A DNA stretch of 64,000 bases from Myxococcota bacterium (GCA_018821305.1 JAHJMN010000105.1:36492-100491); one strand, 5' to 3'; shown: positions 1 through 8,613, counted from the stretch's first letter. A program made the numbers and translations. Notes: generated by a model from the letters alone, not told the origin.

Positions 1-17
1 AGATCTTTATTATATGC

Positions 18-34
18 CGGGTGAATTCCACCCG
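18..34 (-). terminator. Small hairpin downstream of rnfB
   Basis: A perfect 6-bp inverted repeat, CGGGTG / CACCCG, with a 5-base loop lies 24 bases past the rnfB stop codon. No T-run follows on the minus strand, so it is not a canonical intrinsic terminator. It may be an mRNA-processing or stabilising hairpin between rnfB and the genes expected downstream. Confidence 0.25.
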
Positions 35-57
35 AAAAAGTGCGGGTCTGTGACACG

Positions 58-1131
58 TTAGTCCTCCTTCCCTGAATTGGAAACGGGAGTTGAATCAGAA
101 ATCTGATCAGATTTTTCTTCTTTTTTATCAACTTCTTTTACTGAAGAGATCTGAGCGGTTTCCTTTGTTGGAACCACTTCATCTTTCTCTTTTCCAGCAA
201 CTTCTTTCGGAGCAACAGCAGCGGCCTTTTTCTTTTCCGCAGCAATGGCAGCGGCGGCAGCTTTTTCCTGACGCTCTTTTTCCTTATATGTTTCTTTTTC
301 GCTATTAAAGTGCTCCATAGCGCTGGCACTTTCAATAAATTCCTTGGTAGAGTAAACCCTGGTATCCACAATTACATTGTTTGGACAAACAAATGGGGCA
401 TCAGAACTATTCTCTGTTCCCTCATACCGTGCAAGGCTATCTTCAACAATAAATCCTGAATCTTTACGGGAACATATCTTACATCCAATACACCCGACTT
501 GACAGGCTTTTTTAACAGCCAACGCACTTTCTTTGGATGAGCAGAGAACATGAAGTTTGCGGGAAACTGCAACCATTTCAATAATTCCCAGTGGACATGC
601 TTTAACGCACAGCCCGCACCCTATGCAGGCATCAGGATCAACTATGGCAACACCACCAGCATAAATGTGAATGGCATTAACGGGACAGACTTCATTACAA
701 TCACCAAAACCGAGACATCCGTAGCGGCATTCTTTATTACCACCGATAAGAGAAGCACTTCGGCAATCATGGATACCTACAAGTTGACCGCGGCGAGTAG
801 TACGCTCCGTTGTCCCTGCACATTTTACAAGAGCAACCTTTTTTTCTACTTCCCCTGCCTCGCTCCCCATGATGTCCGCAACTTTTTTAGCTGTTTCAGG
901 ACCACCTACGGGACATGCAGGGATGTCTTTTCCAGATGCAACTGCTTTGGCGTAATCTCGACATCCAGCGAGACCACAAGCACCGCAGTTTGCCCCGGGA
1001 AGTGCATTTTCAACCTGATCAATACGTGGATCTTCTTCTACATAAAAAACTTTAGAAAAATAAGAAAGAAGTATACCCGCAACCAGACCAACACCAGTTA
1101 ATATTAATACCGCTATGAGAATTTCATTCAT
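58..1131 (-). CDS. rnfB: Ion-translocating electron transport complex subunit RnfB
   Basis: RnfB is the iron-sulfur subunit that takes electrons from ferredoxin and passes them to the membrane part of the Rnf complex. The 357-residue product has an N-terminal membrane helix (about 5-27), then the RnfB-type Fe-S motif with cysteines at 49, 52, 57 and 73. Further cysteine clusters follow, including the ferredoxin-like CIGCGLCVKACP near 169-180 and CIGCKIC near 214-220. A charged Ala/Lys/Glu-rich tail of about 80 residues (278-357) is an add-on to the usual core. The ATG at 1131 is chosen because it starts right at the membrane helix; a longer frame opens at 1173 but would overlap rnfA deeply. 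It begins 4 bases after the rnfA stop, so the two are co-transcribed. The A-then-B order matches the rnfABCDGE arrangement, so rnfC onwards is expected beyond the left edge. Confidence 0.95.
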   Translation of the reverse strand: MNEILIAVLILTGVGLVAGILLSYFSKVFYVEEDPRIDQVENALPGANCGACGLAGCRDYAKAVASGKDIPACPVGGPETAKKVADIMGSEAGEVEKKVALVKCAGTTERTTRRGQLVGIHDCRSASLIGGNKECRYGCLGFGDCNEVCPVNAIHIYAGGVAIVDPDACIGCGLCVKACPLGIIEMVAVSRKLHVLCSSKESALAVKKACQVGCIGCKICSRKDSGFIVEDSLARYEGTENSSDAPFVCPNNVIVDTRVYSTKEFIESASAMEHFNSEKETYKEKERQEKAAAAAIAAEKKKAAAVAPKEVAGKEKDEVVPTKETAQISSVKEVDKKEEKSDQISDSTPVSNSGKED

Positions 1132-1135
1132 GATA

Positions 1136-1714
1136 TTACCCCGGTACCAATCCGGAAAATCCCATGAAAGCAAGGGAAAGAATTCCGGCGACTATGAGTG
1201 AGGATGCAGCACCTTTGAAAGCTTCGGGTACATCTGATGTTTCGAGTCTCTCCCGAATTCCCGCAAAGAGCAGAAGGGCGATGGCAAATCCGATAGCTCC
1301 GAAAATGGCATACACAAGCATTCCAATGAAATTGTAGCCTTTTTCTATTGTATCAATAGCCACACCTAGAATTGCACAGTTAGTTGTGATCAAAGGAAGG
1401 TAAATTCCGAGAGCCTCATAAAGCACGGGACTTACTTTCTGGATTACCATTTCGACTAACTGAACCAAAGACGCAATGACTAGAATAAACACTATTGTGC
1501 GCATATATTCCAGGCCGAAGGGCTTTAGCAGGGTGTAAAAAAGAACCCAGGTAACAGTGGATGCCAGTGCCATAACGAATAAAACCGCCATGGACATCCC
1601 CAGTGCTGTTGAAACCTTTCTTGAAACTCCAAGAAAAGGACAAATTCCCAAGAACTTGCTTAAAATAAGATTTCCGATTAGAACTGAATTGATTGCGAGC
1701 AGAAGGTACTGCAT
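1136..1714 (-). CDS. rnfA: Ion-translocating electron transport complex subunit RnfA
   Basis: This is an integral membrane subunit of the Rnf ferredoxin:NAD+ oxidoreductase. The 192-residue product matches the family length of about 193 and is almost entirely hydrophobic, with about six membrane segments. It carries the family's early NLILSKFLGICPFLGVS stretch and the TNCAILGVA segment near the middle. The ATG at 1714 has GGAGG 8 bases upstream; a TTG in frame at 1729 would consume that ribosome site and is rejected. It is the first gene of the operon; upstream is a repeat-filled gap, so the promoter probably lies between about 1730 and 1850, although I see no clear -35/-10 pair. Confidence 0.95.
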   Translation of the reverse strand: MQYLLLAINSVLIGNLILSKFLGICPFLGVSRKVSTALGMSMAVLFVMALASTVTWVLFYTLLKPFGLEYMRTIVFILVIASLVQLVEMVIQKVSPVLYEALGIYLPLITTNCAILGVAIDTIEKGYNFIGMLVYAIFGAIGFAIALLLFAGIRERLETSDVPEAFKGAASSLIVAGILSLAFMGFSGLVPG

Positions 1715-1847
1715 GAGTTTTTCCTCCAACCATCACATAAAAAAAACCACCATTTCTTTCAAGTAAAAAGAACCTTCTGTTGTAAAAATTTTCACAATTT
1801 GGATTATTATTTAAAATAAATCCAACCAGAGAACCTGTTGGTCAACA

Positions 1848-1985
1848 GGATAATAAATAAACGCCCTGCTCCTGACCCTGTTTTCCTGAATACCTATCTA
1901 CCTGTAATTAATTTATAATGTTGTATTTATTTTTTAATTTACTTAAAAAAATTCACTAACCGAGCAGCATTGAGACTAGATCGGT
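1848..1985 (+). repeat. Interspersed repeat family R4, copy 1
   Basis: This roughly 135-bp intergenic segment matches the reverse complement of 16020-16146 along most of its length. Shared landmarks are CGCCCTGCTSCTG, CCTGTTTTCCTGA, ATGTTGTATTTATT and TTCACTAACCGAKCAGCATT. It fills most of the 338-base gap between rnfA and the DUF4215 lipoprotein and abuts an R1 hairpin copy. No open frame is evident. Confidence 0.7.
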
Positions 1986-1990
1986 CTAAT

Positions 1991-2055
1991 TAGTTAATGT
2001 CCTGAATCAAAAACTGACGAAAAATTTAAAAACCTGTATTTCAGGACAGTAACTA
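1991..2055 (+). repeat. Composite repeat family R1, single-hairpin copy A
   Basis: The segment has inverted ends, GTTAATGTCCTGAA and TTCAGGACAGTAAC, separated by an A/T-rich middle that contains GACGAAAAATTT. It matches the right half of the 141-bp element at 12613-12753. It is flanked by TAATTA on the left and TAATTG on the right. The TAG stop codon of the minus-strand DUF4215 gene (2055-2053) sits at its edge, so the mRNA 3' end would carry this hairpin. Confidence 0.75.
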
Positions 2056-3294
2056 ATTGCAATCATAGAGAATGCGACCATTAAAAATACGATCTTCAAA
2101 AATTCCGCCAAATGGGTACTGATTACCAATACCTGTATAATACTGGAGATCTGAATTTGAAGCATATATCGTTCCACCAGTTCCGTTTGAATAAATATTT
2201 GCCCCACCATAAGTGTTATTTTGAGATGTTACATAAAAAGCAACTCTCTGCCCGGAAGAAACAGGAACGGAGAAATTAATCGGAATAGGTGTTGCCGTTC
2301 CTGCGCCTTGACCGGTTATTGTTGCAGTGCCAAGTAAAGTCCAGTTGGCCTGAGTATTCTCGGAACCTACGTAAGTCCCATAACGATACCATATTTCAAC
2401 CCCCTGAGTGACTGTGTGGAAAGATCCTTCAAAGCCCGTAATGGTTATATTTCTCAGAGCAACTATATCAAACATGTTTCCAGCCCAACCGTTTCCACCA
2501 GCAAGTGTAGTCAAAAGAGGATCTTCACATACAACGTTTGATATACAGGAATTAGAGCACCCGTTTGTATCAATTAGATCTCCATCATCACACTCTTCCC
2601 CGTCCGTCGCATTACGATAACCGTCGCCGCATTCAGAAAAACTGCAGTCAGGATCACAATCCACCGTTTCTCCCGGTCCGTCGCATTCTTCCCCCGCCGT
2701 TACATTGGTTACTCCGTCACCGCATTCAGATAGCGTGCAATTTGCGTTACACACTGAACTCTCTCCTCCGTCATCGCATTCTTCCCCCGCCGTATCATTG
2801 GTTACTCCGTCACCGCATTCAGATAGCGTGCAATTTGAATTGCAGGTTTCGGTCTCACCACCATCATCACATTCCTCGTGGGGTGCTTTTATGCCATCAC
2901 CGCAGCCCGGTAGGGTGCAATCAGAGTTACACTGAGCAGTAGCGGTACCATCATCGCACTGTTCTCCAGCAGTCTGGTTGTGTTTTCCATCACCGCAAAT
3001 GGAAATCGTACAATCAGAATTACATGAAGAACTTTCTCCACCATCATCGCAGTCTTCTCCAGCATCCAGCTCTCCATTACCACAACTTTGTTCACAAATA
3101 CTTGGCCAGTCGGTGCAAACCCAATCGTGTTCAATAAGACAAAGTGAACTACAACCATCCCCATCATTTAAGTTGGAATCATCACATTCTTCACCGTCAT
3201 CCTGCAGTCCGTTGCCACATGGATTCGGTTGCTTTGCCCCACCGGCACAACTCACTATAAACAATATAATCGCTGCTAAAAGATATGCTTTCAT
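2053..3294 (-). CDS. DUF4215 Cys-rich repeat lipoprotein
   Basis: This is a predicted surface or periplasmic lipoprotein of unknown function, 413 residues. The signal peptide ends in the lipobox IVSC (Cys 16). Residues about 25-255 contain seven tandem Cys-rich units of the form CGDG-x-EECDDGGE-x-CNSDC, the DUF4215 type common in myxobacterial-type secreted proteins. The C-terminal 155 residues form a Cys-poor, Gly/Thr/Asn-rich region that looks like a beta-sandwich (GSFHTVTQGVEIWYRYGTY and similar). Two repeat units are nearly identical at DNA level (2681-2743 and 2774-2836, offset 93 bp), a sign of recent duplication. Its stop codon lies within a repeat element. The Cys-rich units probably form disulfide-stabilised stalks; ligand unknown. 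Confidence 0.85.
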   Translation of the reverse strand: MKAYLLAAIILFIVSCAGGAKQPNPCGNGLQDDGEECDDSNLNDGDGCSSLCLIEHDWVCTDWPSICEQSCGNGELDAGEDCDDGGESSSCNSDCTISICGDGKHNQTAGEQCDDGTATAQCNSDCTLPGCGDGIKAPHEECDDGGETETCNSNCTLSECGDGVTNDTAGEECDDGGESSVCNANCTLSECGDGVTNVTAGEECDGPGETVDCDPDCSFSECGDGYRNATDGEECDDGDLIDTNGCSNSCISNVVCEDPLLTTLAGGNGWAGNMFDIVALRNITITGFEGSFHTVTQGVEIWYRYGTYVGSENTQANWTLLGTATITGQGAGTATPIPINFSVPVSSGQRVAFYVTSQNNTYGGANIYSNGTGGTIYASNSDLQYYTGIGNQYPFGGIFEDRIFNGRILYDCN

Positions 3295-3398
3295 AGTACT
3301 CCCCTTTTCGGACAGGAATAGTATATCAGGGTTTTTTTAACTGTAAATTTCTCACTTTAAATTTTAATTTTTACAAACAAAAATTGCTTTGAAAGAAT

Positions 3399-4847
3399 TT
3401 ATCTGATTCGTGGAGGATTTGGAGTAATTTTTCGGCCTGAAACAAGCTTTGCAAGGGTTATTACCATCTCGTCCTGCAATTTTCGGGCGATGACTTTCCC
3501 ACCCTGAAGTTGATCGTTTATTATGGCAAAAATGATGGTTTTGTTTTTATTTATTACATAACCCGCAAGACATGACGCCGTATTTAGCGTTCCCGTTTTT
3601 GCATAAACAGTTGAAGCTGTAAGTGGCTCTGTCAGCCGCTTTCCTAATGTCCCCTCTTTTCCGGGCCTTGCCATACTGTCAATCATAGCTTTATGAAGCC
3701 ACTTAAGAGTTGAATACCGTTGCATAATGCTCACAAGAGTATATGGACTCACCATGGTTTTTCCGAAAAGACCGCTACCGTTAGAAAGAACATACTTTCC
3801 TCTGCTTACACCACTTCTCGCAAGCATTGCATGGACTACTTTGAGTCCTTTTTGCGTATTTCCAGGAGTGGAAAATTTAAGAGCACCTAAAGCATTCAGA
3901 ATATTTTCTGACCAGAAATTATTACTGTGTTTACTGGCACTTTTAACCAACTCTATCAGATTATCACTGGAATGAGCTGCAAGCAGCGTCGTTTTATCCG
4001 GAGTTTTTCCCCTGTTCCAGATTTCAGGGACAACAATACCCTCATCTCTAAGGACCTGAATAAGAATACCTGCAGCAAAAAGCTCTGGATTGTATACCCG
4101 TACCCGTCGAATTTCCTTATTGGATTTGGTTGAAATAAAACCTAGAGCAGTAATTTCGAGAATATTTTTATTAAGTTTAGCAATAACCCTGAGATTTTTT
4201 GTCTTTTTTCCTATTCGAACATTGTTGGTACACTTTATAAAAGGAGATTTGAGGGGACATTGTATTTCAGGCTTTCCATTTTCAACTGTTATCTCAATGG
4301 GAACAGTGTTTCCATCAATGGCGACAGGGGATGGAACCGTCAGGTATCCTTGTGACCCATAAAACCAGTCAAATCCCGGGGGTCTTTTTCTGGAAAACCA
4401 CGAAGTGTCAATAATCACACCTTTTGGTATAGATGAAATTCCAGCAGTTTTTATTTTTTTAACCATAGCTCTCAAGTGATCAAGAGACACCGAAGGATCC
4501 CCATTACTCCACCAGTAGAGTGGTGTTGACATAGTATTTTTGTTAAAATCGCCACTCAATTTGGTTGAAAATCGATACTTTTCACCCATTTCTCTCAGGG
4601 CTGTACCCAGAGTCATAATTTTTACACAACTTGCTGGTTGCATAAGAGTTGTACTACGATATCTGTATATTCTTGGACCATTCAGATACCTTATATGTAC
4701 TCCCGTACGTCCTTTGAATTTTGTTCTCGAAATCAGTCTGTTGAAACGAGTTCGAATAACAGCTTCTTTTGTAGTTGCAGTTGCTTCTATGATATATGAG
4801 TGAAGAAATAGATTGACGATTAAAAATGAAGTTAATATTTTGAGCAT
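3399..4847 (-). CDS. dacB: D-alanyl-D-alanine carboxypeptidase/endopeptidase, PBP4 type (peptidase S13)
   Basis: This periplasmic penicillin-binding enzyme trims or cleaves peptidoglycan crosslinks. The 482-residue length fits the PBP4/DacB family. It has an N-terminal signal peptide (MLKILTSFLIVNLF...). All three active-site motifs are visible: SxxK as SCVK (Ser 73, Lys 76) in PASCVKIMTL, SxN as SNN near residue 305 in KHSNNFWSENIL, and KTG near residue 415 in AKTGTLNTASCLAGYV. The ATG at 4847 is only 18 bases from the ATG of the divergent purH-like gene, so the two share a very compact divergent control region. The symbol is by family, not by demonstrated orthology. Confidence 0.92.
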   Translation of the reverse strand: MLKILTSFLIVNLFLHSYIIEATATTKEAVIRTRFNRLISRTKFKGRTGVHIRYLNGPRIYRYRSTTLMQPASCVKIMTLGTALREMGEKYRFSTKLSGDFNKNTMSTPLYWWSNGDPSVSLDHLRAMVKKIKTAGISSIPKGVIIDTSWFSRKRPPGFDWFYGSQGYLTVPSPVAIDGNTVPIEITVENGKPEIQCPLKSPFIKCTNNVRIGKKTKNLRVIAKLNKNILEITALGFISTKSNKEIRRVRVYNPELFAAGILIQVLRDEGIVVPEIWNRGKTPDKTTLLAAHSSDNLIELVKSASKHSNNFWSENILNALGALKFSTPGNTQKGLKVVHAMLARSGVSRGKYVLSNGSGLFGKTMVSPYTLVSIMQRYSTLKWLHKAMIDSMARPGKEGTLGKRLTEPLTASTVYAKTGTLNTASCLAGYVINKNKTIIFAIINDQLQGGKVIARKLQDEMVITLAKLVSGRKITPNPPRIR

Positions 4848-4865
4848 CGGCGAAAGGCACTTTCC

Positions 4866-6146
4866 ATGACATCCATTCGTAAAGCATATAAAACAATTCT
4901 CAAAGAATTTTTTCCGGAAAACTTAACCATTTCTTTTGGAGATCAGGAACTGGTTTTCCGTAAACGTATGTGGACAATAGCCGATTCCGAAGGTAATCAG
5001 GTTCATGAAGGCCTTCGATATGGCGACAACCCTGACCAGATGGCCGCAATGTACCAGTGGACCAGTGGGGACCTGAAACTGGGCGAATTGAAAATAAAAC
5101 CCGGTATTCCCCTCGTCAGTGGACTTTCCGAAAAGCATTTTATTCAATTTGGGAAGCATCCGGGGAAAACAAATTTAACGGATATTACTGCTGGGCTAAA
5201 TATTGTAAAACTAACGGGAGACAAACCTGCTGTTGCAATAATAAAGCATAACAATCCCTGCGGTGTTGCTGTTTCTGACAGTATTCTGGATAGTTACCAG
5301 AAAGCCTATTACGCTGACCGAATTGCTGCAATGGGTGGGTGTGTTGTACTATCAAAAAGTTGTGATATTGAAACAGCTCGGGCAATAAGTAATTCATACA
5401 GTGAAGTTATTGTGGCCCCAGATTACGAAGAGGGCAGTATTGAAATATTAAGTTCCAGAAAAAATCTTCGAATAATTGTAATGAAAGAAATGTTTGATTT
5501 TCTTAAAGCGCCCGTGGAACCATCCCTACGTTTTACTCCTACTGGAGATGGTGGAATCATTGTTGAACTTACTCAAGTTCCACTTATAACTTCTGCAGAT
5601 GATTTCATACCTGCCTCCCATAAGTACGGAGGGAAAACATACGATATAAAACGACTCCCGGATGAGCGGGAACAACAGGATCTTCTCCTTGCCTGGCATG
5701 TTGCATCCGGGGTGACATCCAATTCCATTGTCATGGTGAAAAACGGAGTAACTGTCGCCATCGGCACTGGGGAACAGGATCGAGTCGGAGCAGTTCGTCT
5801 GGCCGTTGAAAAAGCGTATACAAAACATGCTGATACAATCTGTTTCAATCGAACGGGTAAATCCCTGTTTCAATTGGAACTTGAAGTAAGCAAAAACCTT
5901 ACACCAAGAAGTGAACTTGATGATATTTTAGAACAAACACGGGAAGAAAAAGGTGGTCTCACCGGTGCAGTTATTGCTTCTGACGGTTTTTTCCCCTTCA
6001 GGGATGGAGTAGATACTGCCCTCAATGAAGGCATTACTGCCGTCATTCAACCTGGTGGTTCCATTAACGATTACGAATCTATTGAATCCTGCAACGAGAA
6101 AAATGCAGCCATGGTCTTTACCAATCAGAGAGTATTCAGACATTGA
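4866..6146 (+). CDS. purH: Standalone AICAR transformylase (PurH C-terminal domain)
   Basis: The enzyme formylates AICAR with 10-formyltetrahydrofolate in the second-last step of IMP synthesis. The 426-residue protein starts just before LRYGDNPDQMAAMY, the segment that in bifunctional PurH links the two domains. It contains the AICARFT signature KHNNPCGVA with the catalytic Lys 127-His 128 pair. The N-terminal IMP cyclohydrolase domain of normal PurH (about 200 residues) is absent, so cyclisation must be done by a separate protein not seen here. GAAAGG lies 8 bases before the ATG. The stop overlaps the fxsA start (TTGA), suggesting a purH-fxsA-sigma transcription unit. Confidence 0.9.
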   Translation: MTSIRKAYKTILKEFFPENLTISFGDQELVFRKRMWTIADSEGNQVHEGLRYGDNPDQMAAMYQWTSGDLKLGELKIKPGIPLVSGLSEKHFIQFGKHPGKTNLTDITAGLNIVKLTGDKPAVAIIKHNNPCGVAVSDSILDSYQKAYYADRIAAMGGCVVLSKSCDIETARAISNSYSEVIVAPDYEEGSIEILSSRKNLRIIVMKEMFDFLKAPVEPSLRFTPTGDGGIIVELTQVPLITSADDFIPASHKYGGKTYDIKRLPDEREQQDLLLAWHVASGVTSNSIVMVKNGVTVAIGTGEQDRVGAVRLAVEKAYTKHADTICFNRTGKSLFQLELEVSKNLTPRSELDDILEQTREEKGGLTGAVIASDGFFPFRDGVDTALNEGITAVIQPGGSINDYESIESCNEKNAAMVFTNQRVFRH

Positions 6147-6601
6147 TTTACCTTTTTCTTTTTATTATTTTACCCCTTTGTGATCTTGCATTGCTAGTTT
6201 ATCTGGCAATCAAGATAAGTTTTCTTTATACCGTTTTAACGGTTCTGATTACCGGTTTTCTTGGCATTTTCTTCATAAAACGTCAGGGAAGAGCTACTTT
6301 TTCCCGAATTCAGTCTTCATTGGCAAACGGGAATATCCCAACCCTTGAAATGGTTCAGGGTCTTATACTGCTGGCCGCCGGGTTGCTTTTGGTAACTCCC
6401 GGTGTTATTACTGACGGTATTGGAGTTTTACTTTTACTGCCTCCGGTTAGATATGGGGCAGCAAAACTGATAATTTCACGCTTTAAAAATCGTTTTAAAG
6501 TTATTAATATAGCATCTGATCATTTAAGATCCGGACCATTTATATCTCCGGACAGGAATACTATTGATGGCGAGTGGGAAGAAGAAAAACCCGGAAAATG
6601 A
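6143..6601 (+). CDS. fxsA: FxsA family membrane protein
   Basis: This 152-residue inner-membrane protein belongs to the FxsA family, named for overexpression relieving F-plasmid exclusion of phage T7; its cellular role is unknown. It shows the family pattern: a hydrophobic N-terminus ([22 protein letters not shown]), a second hairpin with [14 protein letters not shown], and a third hydrophobic stretch ending [19 protein letters not shown], the most conserved region. The start is a TTG whose last two bases begin the purH stop TGA, so translation is probably coupled. Its 3' end overlaps the sigma-factor gene by 35 bases. Confidence 0.88.
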   Translation: MIYLFLFIILPLCDLALLVYLAIKISFLYTVLTVLITGFLGIFFIKRQGRATFSRIQSSLANGNIPTLEMVQGLILLAAGLLLVTPGVITDGIGVLLLLPPVRYGAAKLIISRFKNRFKVINIASDHLRSGPFISPDRNTIDGEWEEEKPGK

Positions 6602-7652
6602 AATATCAGAAAATCTCGTTGTTCAGAATGAATACCGTGATTTTATTGAAGTTCCAGAAGAAGAAGTCGAATTTGAAGAGGAAGAAGAGGAAGATGTTAT
6701 TCTTGATGGAGCAGAAGAAGATGTCGAAGCTTCTATTGATGAACCTGTTGAAGGTGAGATTGCCGATTTTCATGAAGAAGAAAGTGCTTTAGTAAGATAC
6801 GATCCTCTCCGGGCATATATACAGCAGGTACGAAGATATCCGCTTCTTTCACAAGAAGAAGAATTCCGTGTTGCATCAAAATACTGGGAAACAAAAGATC
6901 CTTCCGCTGCGAAAAAGCTTGTTACATCCAATTTGCGACTGGTTGTAAAAATAGCTCACGAGTATGCAAAGGCCCATTATAACCTTTTGGATCTGATCCA
7001 GGAGGGCAACGTAGGATTAATTCAGGCTGTAGATAAGTATGATCCTTATCGTGGCGTCAAACTATCAACATATTCCAGTTGGTGGATCAGAGCATATATA
7101 CTCAAATATCTTCTTAATAACTGGAGACTGGTCAAAATAGGAACGACCCAGGCTCAAAGAAAACTATTTTTCAATCTTTACAAACAGCAGGAAGCTCTCA
7201 CAGCAAAAGGAATTGTGCCCACAACTCAGGCCCTTGCCATTGCCCTTGACGTTCCGGAACATGAAGTGCGGGAAATGCAAAAGCGCCTTGGCTCATCGGA
7301 TCTGAGCCTCAGTGCCCCCGTGGACAGTGATGAAAGCGATTCCCGTACAATGATGGATCTTTTTGCCGATCCCATTGGAACTCCGGATGAAATTGCCGGG
7401 GCAAACGAAATTCACAGACTTGTTACAGAAAAAATTCGAGAATTTGCAATGGATTTGAAAGGGCGCGATCTTGTAATCATGCGGGAAAGATTACTCTCGG
7501 ATGAACCGCTCACACTGAAGGAAATCGGTGATCGATATGGGATCAGTCGAGAAAGAGCCCGACAACTTGAAAAGCGACTCCTTAAAAAGCTTCGCGAACA
7601 TCTTGAAGCGGAACTTGGTGAAAATGTAAATATTGCCCTTGGTTTCGAATAA
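6567..7652 (+). CDS. rpoH: RpoH-type (sigma-32 family) RNA polymerase sigma factor
   Basis: This is an alternative sigma factor of 361 residues. Region 2 is clear ([44 protein letters not shown]) and is followed by an RpoH box, [10 protein letters not shown], the hallmark of heat-shock sigma factors. Region 4 ends with the helix-turn-helix [21 protein letters not shown]. Before region 1.2 lies an unusual acidic extension of about 75 residues, with runs of Glu and Asp around residues 30-60. The ATG at 6567 is preceded by AGGA at 9 bases; a TTG three bases earlier is less likely. It could direct heat-shock or a lineage-specific stress regulon; the acidic extension may act as an autoinhibitor (inference). 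Confidence 0.9.
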   Translation: MASGKKKNPENEISENLVVQNEYRDFIEVPEEEVEFEEEEEEDVILDGAEEDVEASIDEPVEGEIADFHEEESALVRYDPLRAYIQQVRRYPLLSQEEEFRVASKYWETKDPSAAKKLVTSNLRLVVKIAHEYAKAHYNLLDLIQEGNVGLIQAVDKYDPYRGVKLSTYSSWWIRAYILKYLLNNWRLVKIGTTQAQRKLFFNLYKQQEALTAKGIVPTTQALAIALDVPEHEVREMQKRLGSSDLSLSAPVDSDESDSRTMMDLFADPIGTPDEIAGANEIHRLVTEKIREFAMDLKGRDLVIMRERLLSDEPLTLKEIGDRYGISRERARQLEKRLLKKLREHLEAELGENVNIALGFE

Positions 7653-7660
7653 TCTACCCA

Positions 7661-7722
7661 TTAGTTACTGTCCTGAAATACAGTTTTTAAATTTTTCGCG
7701 GAGCGAATTACAGGACACGAAC
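7661..7722 (-). repeat. Composite repeat R1, internal-deletion copy B
   Basis: This 62-bp element has the two outer ends of the 141-bp element (GTTCGTGTCCTGTAATTCGC and, inverted, GTTACTGTCCTGAAATAC) but lacks the middle. The join falls at CGCGAA/GGCGAA, a short homology shared by both halves of the full element, so it looks like a deletion derivative. It lies 8 bases after the sigma-factor stop codon and can fold as one hairpin in the mRNA. Confidence 0.75.
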
Positions 7723-7767
7723 TCATTCGCTCTCCAAAGCCGATTTCGGTCTAAATGAGGCATTCCT

Positions 7768-8613
7768 TTGAAACAACCTGGAAAACTTTATGTGTGTGCA
7801 ACCCCTGTGGGAAATCTCGGTGATGTTACGGAACGGCTTAAAACAACTCTTCGAACTGTAGATGCTGTCGCCGCTGAAGATACAAGAGTTACCTCTTCTC
7901 TACTGAATCATCTGGGAATCAGAACACCAAAACTGATTTCCTGTTTTGATGGAAATGAAACAAAGAGATCTCAGGAAATCTGCAATCTTCTGGAAGATGG
8001 TTTATCAGTTGCTCTGGTGTCAGATGCAGGAACTCCCGCTGTGTCAGATCCTGGATACATTGTTGTTAAAGCCGTAACCGAAGCTGGTTTCGAGTGTATT
8101 TCTATTCCGGGCCCAAGTGCCTTAACCGCAGCGATTAGTTGCAGTGGTATAGATTCCAGTCATTTCCATTTTGAAGGTTTTCTCCCTGTAAAAGGAAGTG
8201 AAAGAAAAAAAAGGCTTGAATATATTGTGCAAACCGGGGAAACCGTCATCCTGTACGAATCACCCCATCGAATTCATAAAACTATTGGAGATCTTGCAGC
8301 AGTTTATCCACCGGATACCCAAGTAACTATAGGTAGAGAACTTACTAAAATTCATGAAGAATTCATTAGAGGGACTATTGAATCACTAAATTCCAGTGAG
8401 AGTGTAATTACCGAACGGGGCGAGTTTGTGATTATAATTGGTCCGTCTCAACAAATAAGTACTAACACTTTGCCATTACTTGAAAAACAGGTAATACGCT
8501 TTCTTGATGCAGGGATCACTCCTAAAGTGATTTCTACACTTTTAGTGGATTTTTACAGTGTCCCTAAAAGAGACATTTACCAGTTATGTATTGAATATAA
8601 TTCTGAAAAATAA
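7768..8613 (+). CDS. rsmI: 16S rRNA 2'-O-ribose C1402 methyltransferase RsmI
   Basis: RsmI uses S-adenosylmethionine to methylate the 2'-OH of C1402 in 16S rRNA, tuning the ribosomal P site. The 281-residue length is typical. Recognisable family motifs are LYVCATPVGNLGDVTERL at the N-terminus, AAEDTRVT, the glycine-rich LVSDAGTPAVSDPGY, IPGPSALTAAISCSG and the ESPHR segment. The start is TTG at 7768 with GAGG 8 bases upstream; no ATG fits. It stands between a repeat copy and the candidate small RNA, apparently as its own transcription unit. Confidence 0.95.
   Translation: MKQPGKLYVCATPVGNLGDVTERLKTTLRTVDAVAAEDTRVTSSLLNHLGIRTPKLISCFDGNETKRSQEICNLLEDGLSVALVSDAGTPAVSDPGYIVVKAVTEAGFECISIPGPSALTAAISCSGIDSSHFHFEGFLPVKGSERKKRLEYIVQTGETVILYESPHRIHKTIGDLAAVYPPDTQVTIGRELTKIHEEFIRGTIESLNSSESVITERGEFVIIIGPSQQISTNTLPLLEKQVIRFLDAGITPKVISTLLVDFYSVPKRDIYQLCIEYNSEK

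Noticed and set aside
550..1101. Open reading frame of 183 codons on the plus strand
   Set aside because: It lies opposite rnfB, whose protein is unmistakable; the plus-strand product has no recognisable domain and is a shadow of rnfB codon use.
1714..1729. TTG start for rnfA giving five extra residues
   Set aside because: Starting there would place the coding region over the GGAGG ribosome site that fits the ATG at 1714.
2565..2942. His-rich plus-strand frame of 125 codons
   Set aside because: It is the reverse complement of the DUF4215 Asp/Glu/Cys repeats; the His and Pro runs come from repeated GAT and GAG codons read backwards.
2600..3250. Regularly spaced repeats that could suggest a CRISPR array
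   Set aside because: The period is about 80-95 bases, in frame with a Cys-rich protein, and the units are diverged coding repeats without identical direct repeats and unique spacers.
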